Assembly: GCA_964496245.1 (NCBI GenBank)
Contig: CAZBZG010000104.1
Span: 1 to 14,488 of the forward strand
Source of the DNA: CAZBZG01 sp964496245
Lineage (GTDB): Bacteria; Planctomycetota; SZUA-567
DNA length: 14,488 nucleotides
Reading direction: 5' to 3'
Shown here: positions 8,945-14,488 of the stretch, in pieces
How the letters are laid out: every line of letters starts with the position of its first letter
How positions within the stretch are numbered: the stretch's first letter is position 1
The notes under the pieces: model-generated
What the model was told of the DNA's origin: nothing
What the model saw: only the letters and a program-made list of their open reading frames with translations
Database searches by the model: none
Program-made: the position numbers and the translations under genes

Positions 8945-9418
8945 CTACATCCGTTTGACCGGGACCAACCACCGAAGCATACCCCCGCCCGAGACGGGCC
9001 TCTCTACGTCGAAGAGCAGACAGCTGGCCTTCTTGACTTCGATGCAGGCCGGATCGATCATGCCGGCCAGCGCAGCGGCGAGTTCACTCAAGTCCGGTTC
9101 GTGGCCGACCAGCGCCACGCACGCGTCGCCTTCGTGATCTTGCAGCACGGCAAACGCATCGTCCGGCTCCATGCCCGACGCGAGGCGCCCGTCTTCCGCG
9201 ACCGCGGACGTACAGCCGAGCTCGTCAGCCACGCGTTCGGCTGACTGGCGCGCGCGCACCATGGGACTCGTCAGGATCGCGTCCGGCCGCACCTTGGCCT
9301 CGGCCAGAAAGCGTCCGACCCGCCTGCACTGCTTCCGGCCCTTGTCCGTCAGCTGCCGCTCGAAATCGGAGGCCGCTTCGCCTTCGGCGTCCGCGTGACG
9401 GATCAGCAAAAGCTCCAT
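8945..9418 (-). CDS. sixA: Phosphohistidine phosphatase SixA
   Basis: This 157-residue histidine-phosphatase (phosphoglycerate mutase-like) protein has the N-terminal catalytic RHG-type motif LLLIRHADAE, with R7 and nucleophile H8. LTSPMVRARQSAE supplies the second arginine, and LVGHEPDLSEL holds the second catalytic histidine H106. Short length and the GHEPDLSEL signature place it in the SixA branch, whose E. coli member removes phosphate from histidine-phosphotransfer (HPt) domains. The ribosome site GGAGG lies just before the ATG, in the 12-bp gap after the transglutaminase gene. The receiver gene follows after two bases. The context supports a role in tuning a phosphorelay, although no HPt or kinase gene lies in the window. 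Confidence 0.93.
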   Translation of the reverse strand: MELLLIRHADAEGEAASDFERQLTDKGRKQCRRVGRFLAEAKVRPDAILTSPMVRARQSAERVADELGCTSAVAEDGRLASGMEPDDAFAVLQDHEGDACVALVGHEPDLSELAAALAGMIDPACIEVKKASCLLFDVERPVSGGGMLRWLVPVKRM

Positions 9419-9430
9419 GCCCCCCCTCCG

Positions 9431-11287
9431 CTACCGTCCACGCGAATCCACCTCCTGGATCCGTCTCTCCAGCTCGGCCGCCTTCTTGTCATCCCCGCGG
9501 CGGCGGTAGATTTTGGCAAGGGACGCGTAGGCGAGATTCAAAATCCGCTGCGAGGTGCGCGCATCGTCCTCTTTCTTCCCCACCTTGACGATCCGCCAAT
9601 ACGCTTTGAGCAGATCCTTCTCGTTCTCCACGTCCTCGCCGATGGCGGCCAGGCCGCTCCTGGCCTTCTGGAGCACGTGTTCGTCTTCCGCGAAGTTCGC
9701 CAGCGGGTAGACATACGCGTAGATGGCGCGCGCCACCTTGCCCTCGGCCATCCAGGCGTCGGCCTCCCAGATCTTCACCTCACACGCCAAGTCGACGCGT
9801 TCCTTCTCCAGCACCTCGTACAACTTCTCGTAAACCGTCAGCTTCTTCTCATTGGAGTCCATGCTCGCCAGAAATCCGGGGATGCAGTCGACCGTGAAAT
9901 CCGGATACGCTTCGGCCGTCATCTCCACGATCTTCCGGGACCAGAAGAACGCCCGGTCCGCGCTCATCTTCTTCTCCTGCCCCAGGGTGGCGAGGTAGTG
10001 CCACGTCCGCGCGTTGTAGCAACTCGCCTTGAGCGACTTGATGAGCAGGCGCCGTACCAGATCAGCCCGCTCCATGCCCTTCTCCTCGTCGATGGTTTCG
10101 GGCAGGTGTTCCGCTACCCAGCGCGCAGCCGCCAGGTAGTAGTGCCCCTCCTGGATCTTCGCGAGCGATCCGGCGTCCTGCAAGAGAGCCGCGCTCATCT
10201 TCACCTCGGAATCGGTCACGCCCGCCAGTCGCCGCACCCCGTCGGCCCCGACCTCGACCCGCCGCATGTTCGTGGGGTCCGGCACCTCGCCCTTGAAGTA
10301 GTGGTCCGAATCGTACCGGCCGGCCGTAAAATCCCAATGGATCTTGGGCTTCTGGTAGAGCACGCCCGCCCACGCGTGCCCCCCGCGCTTGCCGCGGCCC
10401 CGCGTGTATACCGCGGGCACGCCGAAGAGGCGGTAGACGTTCTCGGTGAAGTAGGCCTGGTCCATGCAGCAGCCGCCGATCTTCTTGATGTTCATCAGCG
10501 TGTAAGGCGTCCCCAGTCCCTTGCCGTGCCCGTGGCTGAGCGTCACCGCGTCGTTCAGCGTCCACGGCACGGATTTGTAAATCTTGTACGCGTCCCGGAG
10601 CTTGCCCTTGTTGTAGTTCTGCAGTACCCACTCGCGCTCCTCCGCGCTCAGACGCGAGCCGACCACGTACACCCCGAGCTCGTAGGGGAGCTTGCCCGGC
10701 CGGTGGACCATCTTCCGCTCGTGCTCGAGCATGAACCGGTACAAATCGAGCATGGCGTTCTCGGGCAAGGGTGTATGCTTGTCGACCCACCAGTGCCCGT
10801 GGAAGTCGTCCCAGACCAGGGCGAAGGCGATGCAGCATTCGAACCGCCGTTCGAACTCGCGCGCATCCACTGTGCGCAATTGTTCCAGCACGCCCAAAGC
10901 CCCGTCCAGCTTGTCGTCCGGCTCGAGCGCGTACACGAACCGGCCGCACCACTGCGGATTCGCCAAAAGCAGGAGCAACATCTCCCGGTGCGCCGCGTCG
11001 GCCTGAAAGAAAACCTCCAGCGCCTTGCGCAGGCAGAAGAGCTCCTCGACCTCCTTGCGCGGCACGCGGTCGCCCTCTTCGGTGAAGCGCTTCGTCAGCA
11101 CCTTGTCGAAGGCCTCCAGCGCCTTTTCCTTGGGCACCTCGCCCTTGAGGGCGGCCTTGACCGCATTGTAGTAGCGCGGATACGCGCGGTAGGGATTCTC
11201 GTCGTCCGCCCGTGCGAGCGCGCTCACGACCAACGCGCCTCCGATCAGCCACACCCACGCACTGCGCCCTGACCTTGGTTCAGCCAT
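9431..11287 (-). CDS. Exported transglutaminase-like domain protein with helical C-terminal region
   Basis: The protein has 618 residues. Residues 1-27 form a signal peptide: basic start, hydrophobic core AWVWLIGGALVVSALA, cleavage expected after A-R-A at 27. It is therefore probably periplasmic or secreted. A helical region follows (28-250), then a transglutaminase-like core: GGCCMDQA gives nucleophile C274 in the C-x-D-x-A pattern, GGHAWAGV gives H304 and HWDF gives D319, a complete Cys-His-Asp triad in normal order. From about 375 to 618 the sequence is helical with TPR-like traits (YYLAAARWVAEHL, WHYLATLGQEKK, AYASLAKIYRRRGDDKKAAEL). Such folds act as peptidases, amidases or cross-linkers; the reaction here cannot be assigned. 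ATG 11287 is fixed by AAGGAG six bases upstream, which rules out the GTG at 11320. It is first in the operon with sixA and the receiver gene. Confidence 0.85.
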   Translation of the reverse strand: MAEPRSGRSAWVWLIGGALVVSALARADDENPYRAYPRYYNAVKAALKGEVPKEKALEAFDKVLTKRFTEEGDRVPRKEVEELFCLRKALEVFFQADAAHREMLLLLLANPQWCGRFVYALEPDDKLDGALGVLEQLRTVDAREFERRFECCIAFALVWDDFHGHWWVDKHTPLPENAMLDLYRFMLEHERKMVHRPGKLPYELGVYVVGSRLSAEEREWVLQNYNKGKLRDAYKIYKSVPWTLNDAVTLSHGHGKGLGTPYTLMNIKKIGGCCMDQAYFTENVYRLFGVPAVYTRGRGKRGGHAWAGVLYQKPKIHWDFTAGRYDSDHYFKGEVPDPTNMRRVEVGADGVRRLAGVTDSEVKMSAALLQDAGSLAKIQEGHYYLAAARWVAEHLPETIDEEKGMERADLVRRLLIKSLKASCYNARTWHYLATLGQEKKMSADRAFFWSRKIVEMTAEAYPDFTVDCIPGFLASMDSNEKKLTVYEKLYEVLEKERVDLACEVKIWEADAWMAEGKVARAIYAYVYPLANFAEDEHVLQKARSGLAAIGEDVENEKDLLKAYWRIVKVGKKEDDARTSQRILNLAYASLAKIYRRRGDDKKAAELERRIQEVDSRGR

Positions 11288-11293
11288 GTCCCG

Positions 11294-11299
11294 CTCCTT
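11294..11299 (-). promoter_or_regulatory. Ribosome binding site that fixes the transglutaminase-protein start
   Basis: A perfect AAGGAG on the minus strand stands six bases before ATG 11287. The upstream GTG at 11320 also lies at the predicted transcription start, so it is unlikely to be used. Confidence 0.75.
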
Positions 11300-11325
11300 C
11301 CCGCCACACCGACGTCGCACCAGCT

Positions 11326-11354
11326 CTTATAGCCGGTCGATTCGAACAAATCAA
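11326..11354 (-). promoter_or_regulatory. Sigma70-type promoter of the transglutaminase-sixA-receiver operon
   Basis: On the minus strand TTGATT (11349-11354) and TATAAG (11326-11331) are separated by 17 bases, about 38 bp before the ATG and downstream of the gap terminator. The operon thus seems transcribed independently of gap. Confidence 0.68.
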
Positions 11355-11375
11355 GCCGATTCCCGCCGGCGCGCC

Positions 11376-11411
11376 CAACAAAAGGGGGTGCCCGCAGCAG
11401 GGCACCCCCTT
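11376..11411 (-). terminator. Rho-independent terminator of gap
   Basis: AAGGGGGTGCCC (11382-11393) and GGGCACCCCCTT (11400-11411) form a perfect 12-bp stem with the six-base loop GCAGCA. On the minus strand the stem is followed by a T-rich run (TTTTGTT, 11383-11377). It lies 28 bp past the gap stop and before the promoter of the next operon. Confidence 0.92.
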
Positions 11412-11438
11412 GGCAACTCTCTTCGGACAGGGTCCGCG

Positions 11439-12467
11439 CTACAGGTTCATGGCCTTTTCGATGAGCTCCACCACGCGGCAGGAATAGCCCCACTCGTTGT
11501 CGTACCAGGAGATCACCTTCACCATGTCGTCGCCCATGATCATGGTCGATTCGGCGTCGAAGATGGAGCTATTCTCGTTGCCGATGATGTCGCTGGACAC
11601 GATCGGGTCCTCGCAGTAGGCCAGGATGCCCTTCATGGGGCCGTTCGCTGCCTTCTGCATGGCTTCATTGACCGCGTCGCCGGTCACCTTCTTCTCGGTG
11701 ACCGCTACGAAGTCGATCAGCGAGCCGGTCACCACGGGTACGCGCAGGGCCATGCCGTTCAGCTTGCCGTTGAGCTCGGGGATCACCTTGCCAACGGCTT
11801 TGGCTGCGCCCGTGGTCGTGGGGATCGTGTTCATGGCGGCCGCCCGCGCCCGGCGCAGATCGCTGTGGATCTGGTCGGCCACGTTCTGGTCGTTCGTGTA
11901 AGCGTGTACGGTGGTCATGAGACCTTCCTTGACGCCGAAGGTATCGTTCAGCACTTTGACCACGGGCGCCAGGCAGTTCGTGGTACAGCTCGCGTTGGAG
12001 ATGCAGTGCATGTCCTTGGTCAGTGAATCGTCGTTGACGCCCAGCACGATCATGCCGTCGATCTCGTCTTTGGCCGGCACGGTGAGCAGCACCTTCTGGC
12101 AGCCGTTCTGCCCGATGTGCCCGTCGTATCCGTCCTTGTCGCCCGACTTCCGGGTCCGGAAGATGCCGGTCGACTCGACCACCACGTCGACGTCAGAGCC
12201 CCAATCGATCTCAGACGGTCCGACCTTGGCGTCCAGCATGCGGATCGAATCCCCGTCCACCACCATGTCCCCGCCCTTGGCCTCGATCGAGCCGGGGTAC
12301 GGCCCGTAGACCGTGTCATACTTCAAGAGGTGCGCCAGGGCGTCGACCGGCGCCAGATCGTGGATGCCCACGATGTCGAAGGCGTCCTGCCGCTTGCCCT
12401 TCATGATCCGGAATACCTGCCGGCCGATGCGGCCGAACCCGTTGATGGCGACCTTGATCTTGGCCAT
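11439..12467 (-). CDS. gap: Glyceraldehyde-3-phosphate dehydrogenase (type I)
   Basis: This 342-residue glycolytic/gluconeogenic enzyme oxidises glyceraldehyde 3-phosphate to 1,3-bisphosphoglycerate in the cytoplasm. The Rossmann motif is NGFGRIGR (9-16), D37 in GIHDLAP is the residue that binds the NAD ribose, catalytic C161 is in SNASCTTNC, and H188 in TTVHAY is its partner. Conserved LRRARAAA, IPTTTGAA and SWYDNEWGYS complete the fold. Where NAD enzymes often have Leu-Pro in the coenzyme loop, this protein has Gln199-Ile200. The loop around residues 105-120 is slightly longer than in E. coli GapA. The ATG at 12467 is set by AGGAGGA seven bases upstream; a longer frame to 12575 has no support. 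It is monocistronic, between its own promoter and a strong terminator. Confidence 0.98.
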   Translation of the reverse strand: MAKIKVAINGFGRIGRQVFRIMKGKRQDAFDIVGIHDLAPVDALAHLLKYDTVYGPYPGSIEAKGGDMVVDGDSIRMLDAKVGPSEIDWGSDVDVVVESTGIFRTRKSGDKDGYDGHIGQNGCQKVLLTVPAKDEIDGMIVLGVNDDSLTKDMHCISNASCTTNCLAPVVKVLNDTFGVKEGLMTTVHAYTNDQNVADQIHSDLRRARAAAMNTIPTTTGAAKAVGKVIPELNGKLNGMALRVPVVTGSLIDFVAVTEKKVTGDAVNEAMQKAANGPMKGILAYCEDPIVSSDIIGNENSSIFDAESTMIMGDDMVKVISWYDNEWGYSCRVVELIEKAMNL

Positions 12468-12474
12468 ACTCTTG

Positions 12475-12481
12475 TCCTCCT
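12475..12481 (-). promoter_or_regulatory. Ribosome binding site that fixes the gap start
   Basis: AGGAGGA on the minus strand stands seven bases before ATG 12467. It is a near-perfect Shine-Dalgarno site, as expected for a highly expressed gene. Confidence 0.8.
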
Positions 12482-12519
12482 GTTTTCTCGCGCGCCTCGT
12501 CACAGGCCTTGCGGCATGG

Positions 12520-12531
12520 AGAGGCGCCTCT
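12520..12531. repeat. Perfect 12-bp palindrome in the gap leader
   Basis: AGAGGCGCCTCT is fully self-complementary with no spacer. It lies in the predicted 5' untranslated leader of gap, about 50 bp after the predicted transcription start and 53 bp before the ATG. It could be a repressor site or simply a chance feature of GC-rich DNA. Confidence 0.35.
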
Positions 12532-12585
12532 GCAAGCCTGGGCCGACGCCCGTGCGCCAGCCGCGCGCCTGACAAGTCGCATCGC

Positions 12586-12613
12586 AGTATACGGCGGGCC
12601 GTTTACCTGTCAA
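12586..12613 (-). promoter_or_regulatory. Strong sigma70-type promoter of gap
   Basis: On the minus strand a consensus TTGACA (12608-12613) and TATACT (12586-12591) are separated by 16 bases. The predicted leader is about 110 bases. The strength fits a central glycolytic gene. Confidence 0.75.
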
Positions 12614-12665
12614 GTGCGAAAGCCGTCGGCCCGCCTCCCCGCAAAAAGGCGCTTCAGGCATACCC

Positions 12666-13721
12666 TCACCGGTAGAGCTCGCCCCGCTTGGCCGCCGACA
12701 TCTTGCGGATCTCGGTGATGACGCGCAGCTGCTCCCGCACGCTCTCCGGGGTGATCAGCAGCTTCTTCCGCCTGCGAATCGCCTCGGCCAGGTTGCCGTA
12801 GAAGTCGGCCTTCTGGCGGGGAATCGCGCTCACCACCTTCTCTTTCCACTTGATCGGCTCGATCACGTGGCCGTAGGTTCGGCCGGGCGCCGCCTCATCG
12901 AGCACCTTTGCGCGCGAGACCTTGCGGCTCGGCTTGAAGCTCCGGATCGCCACCTCTTTGCCCGCCGTGATGGTGCCGCGCGTGCCCATGATTACGATCT
13001 GATCGTGCGGGTAGGTGGCGGCCATGGACATCTCAATGTCCACGAGGCACCCGTCCTTCCCGCGGATCAAAGCCTTGAAGTAGTCGTCCGCGTCTCCGCC
13101 CGCCACGAGATGCTTCATATCGCCCCAGACCTCCTGGACATCGGAGGGCATGAGGAAGAGCCCGGCGTCGATCCAGTGGGTGCCGTGGTTGAAGAGATGG
13201 CCGCCGCCGTTCTTCTTCAACGTCTGCCAGTCGTTGCGCAGGCTGAAATTGTGGCCCGTGATCTTGATCTCGAAGACCTCGCCGATCACCCCGCTCTCGA
13301 TCAGCTGTTTCAGGTAGAGCGTGCGGTCGGCGAAGCGATTGTTCTGGTGCACGGTGAGCACGCGCCGCTTCTTCTTGGCGAGCCGCAGGATCGCATCCAT
13401 CTGTTTCACGTTCATGGCCGCCGGCTTCTCGCTGAGCACGTGCAGACCGGCCTTGAGACACGCCTGCGTGTGCCGCGCATGGTCCACGCTCCGCGTGGCC
13501 ACCACCGCCAGTTCCACGTCCGCCCGCTTCAAGAGCTGGCCGATGGACGCATAGGCCTTGCAGCCCAGTTCGGCTTCCGCCTCCTTCCGACGCTCGGCCA
13601 GCGGGTCGGCCACCGCCGCAATCGCAAACTCCTTGCGCCCCTCCAGAGCACGCTTGTGGTGGTTCCACCCGATCCGCCCCAGTCCGAGGATCGCCGTCTT
13701 GATCGGTCTCGTCTTGGCCAT
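12666..13721 (-). CDS. Gfo/Idh/MocA family NAD(P)-dependent oxidoreductase
   Basis: The protein has 351 residues. The N-terminal Rossmann domain has GLGRIG (13-18) and the family signature SEKPAA (97-102), where K99 is the expected catalytic or substrate-binding lysine. The C-terminal alpha/beta domain has HQNNRF (125-130) and the substrate-site motif GGGHLFNHGTHWID (172-185); H182 is the conserved histidine and N178 stands where many members have Asp. Family members oxidise or reduce sugars, inositols and related compounds, often cyclitols or amino sugars; the substrate cannot be named here. The ATG at 13721 is supported by AAGGAG seven bases upstream. It lies upstream of gap on the same strand, separated by ~200 bp with gap's own promoter, and divergent from the GH57 gene. 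Confidence 0.93.
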   Translation of the reverse strand: MAKTRPIKTAILGLGRIGWNHHKRALEGRKEFAIAAVADPLAERRKEAEAELGCKAYASIGQLLKRADVELAVVATRSVDHARHTQACLKAGLHVLSEKPAAMNVKQMDAILRLAKKKRRVLTVHQNNRFADRTLYLKQLIESGVIGEVFEIKITGHNFSLRNDWQTLKKNGGGHLFNHGTHWIDAGLFLMPSDVQEVWGDMKHLVAGGDADDYFKALIRGKDGCLVDIEMSMAATYPHDQIVIMGTRGTITAGKEVAIRSFKPSRKVSRAKVLDEAAPGRTYGHVIEPIKWKEKVVSAIPRQKADFYGNLAEAIRRRKKLLITPESVREQLRVITEIRKMSAAKRGELYR

Positions 13722-13728
13722 CTCCCTG

Positions 13729-13734
13729 CTCCTT
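13729..13734 (-). promoter_or_regulatory. Ribosome binding site that fixes the oxidoreductase start
   Basis: AAGGAG on the minus strand lies seven bases before ATG 13721. It would fall inside the coding region if the alternative start at 13775 were used. Confidence 0.7.
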
Positions 13735-13856
13735 GTCGCCAACGGTTCCCGTCCGTCTGCCCACGCGCGCCGCACGTCCCTGCAGCCGGTCCCGAACGGC
13801 CTGCGCGCTTTTCCGCAAAACCGTCCGCTCCGCGCCTGGGCCCAAATGCAGGACCC

Positions 13857-13884
13857 AGTCTAGGCCGCGCCGCCGTGCTGTCAA
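13857..13884 (-). promoter_or_regulatory. Sigma70-type promoter of the oxidoreductase gene
   Basis: On the minus strand a consensus TTGACA (13879-13884) and TAGACT (13857-13862) are separated by 16 bases. The predicted leader is about 130 bases. The 16-bp spacing is the same as at the gap promoter. Confidence 0.6.
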
Positions 13885-13946
13885 GCAAACGTCGCTGTGG
13901 TTGCTCCTGGCCAGGGCATAACGTGGTTTTCGCTGGTATTCCCGTC

Positions 13947-13973
13947 CGCTGGCGGGTATACGTACCGCCAGCG
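13947..13973. repeat. 9-bp inverted repeat upstream of the GH57 gene
   Basis: CGCTGGCGG (13947-13955) and CCGCCAGCG (13965-13973) are perfect complements around the nine-base centre GTATACGTA, 38 bp before the GTG start. A partial copy of the left arm context (CGCTGGTATTCCCG) lies just before at 13931-13944. It could be an operator, an RNA hairpin in the leader, or an extragenic repeat. No T-run follows on the + strand. No convincing + strand promoter was found nearby. Confidence 0.5.
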
Positions 13974-14011
13974 CGTTCGTACTTGGCAGGGCGAGATGCG
14001 AGAGGCCGCCG

Positions 14012-14488
14012 GTGGGCAATCCCAACCATCACGTGATCATCCACGGCCATTTTTACCAGCCGCCCCGCGACAACCCGTGGCTGGGCGTGATCGAGCCCCA
14101 GCCCTCGGCCTCGCCCTTCCCCGACTGGAACCAGCGCATCGCAGCCGAATGCTACGGCCCGCTCACCCGCAGCCCGATCCGCGACGCGCAGGGCCGCGTG
14201 ACCGATCTCTTCAACTGCTTCGCCCACCTCTCCTTCAATGTCGGTCCCACCCTGCTCGCCTGGATGGACGCCCAGCGCCCCGCGCTCGTCGACCGCATCC
14301 GCACGGCCGACCGGCTGCACGCTGCGACGCGTGGCGGCCATGCCGGCACGCTCGCCCAGCCCTACAGCCATCCCATCCTGCCCCTGGCGTCGGCACGCGA
14401 CCGGCACACGCAGATCCTCTGGGGGCTGGCCGAACATGCGCACCGCTTCGGCCATCCGGCCTCCGGCCTCTGGGTCCCCGCGTGCGCG
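14012..14488 (+). CDS. GH57-family glycoside hydrolase (alpha-amylase/alpha-mannosidase-like), 3' truncated by window
   Basis: The first 159 residues of a GH57-type (COG1449-like) protein are present. The first conserved region, VIIHGHFYQPPRDNPW (8-23), has the HxHxYQP motif of this family. Conserved stretches ECYGP, NVGPTLLAWMD and QPYSHPILPLAS (115-126) follow, then WGLAEHAHRFG. The fold is a (beta/alpha)7 barrel acting on alpha-glucans. The last visible residues, GLWVPACA, align with the GxWLPE region of the family, where the Glu is expected to be the catalytic nucleophile; here Ala157 is read instead. The start is a GTG at 14012 with AGAGG six bases before it; no ATG is suitably placed. 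The gene continues beyond the window, so the second catalytic residue cannot be checked. There is no signal peptide, so it is probably cytoplasmic. Confidence 0.85.
   Translation, partial: MGNPNHHVIIHGHFYQPPRDNPWLGVIEPQPSASPFPDWNQRIAAECYGPLTRSPIRDAQGRVTDLFNCFAHLSFNVGPTLLAWMDAQRPALVDRIRTADRLHAATRGGHAGTLAQPYSHPILPLASARDRHTQILWGLAEHAHRFGHPASGLWVPACA

Noticed and set aside
8301..9137. Extension of the MFS protein to the formal stop at 9137
   Set aside because: Membrane segments end at 8297 and the rest is antisense to the receiver and sixA genes, both of which have complete active sites.
9395..11272. A 625-codon + strand frame across the transglutaminase-like gene
   Set aside because: It is a shadow frame with no ribosome site; the minus-strand gene has promoter, Shine-Dalgarno site, signal peptide and catalytic triad.
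12596..12634. CGGGCC / GGCCCG inverted repeat downstream of the oxidoreductase gene
   Set aside because: A six-base stem with a loop of more than 20 bases and no T-run overlaps the gap promoter; expected by chance in GC-rich DNA.

Overview
The window is 14.5 kb of GC-rich bacterial DNA (roughly two thirds G+C by eye) with dense coding, strong Shine-Dalgarno sites and recognisable sigma70-type promoters of the TTGACA / TATAAT kind. Lon, UvrB, Hsp20, SixA and a bacterial-type GAPDH show it is a chromosome. The mix of an excisionase-like HTH protein with a zinc ribbon, a MocA-type oxidoreductase, a GH57 protein and receiver proteins without output domains would fit the PVC group (Verrucomicrobiota / Kiritimatiellota / Planctomycetota), but that is an impression and no single gene proves it. 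I saw no tRNA, rRNA, insertion sequence or CRISPR array.

Left part (1-5117): the 3' end of an HTH/zinc-ribbon gene on the + strand converges on a minus-strand series that reads, in transcription order, a receiver-domain response regulator, a small heat-shock protein (hsp20), Lon protease and an APH-like phosphotransferase. Hsp20 and Lon form a proteostasis pair only 66 bp apart. The regulator has its own strong promoter, with a perfect 6-2-6 palindrome filling the -35/-10 spacer.

Middle (5118-8492): a divergent promoter region drives uvrB (nucleotide excision repair) on the + strand. It is followed by an MFS transporter gene whose protein signal stops abruptly after about eight membrane segments, near 8298. 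The next ~160 bp hold what looks like an unrelated, out-of-frame C-terminal remnant. This is the main structural anomaly of the window.

Right part (8493-14488): a compact minus-strand operon encodes an exported transglutaminase-like protein, a SixA phosphohistidine phosphatase and a single-domain receiver with an acidic insertion, with gaps of 12 and 2 bp. It suggests a phosphorelay module linked to an envelope protein. Upstream of it stand monocistronic gap (GAPDH) with a clear promoter and a perfect 12-bp terminator hairpin, then a Gfo/Idh/MocA oxidoreductase with its own promoter, and divergently the 5' part of a GH57-type glycoside hydrolase gene that runs off the window.

No gene-free stretch exceeds 300 bases. 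The longest, 13722-14011 (290 bp), holds the oxidoreductase promoter and a 9-bp inverted repeat before the GH57 gene.
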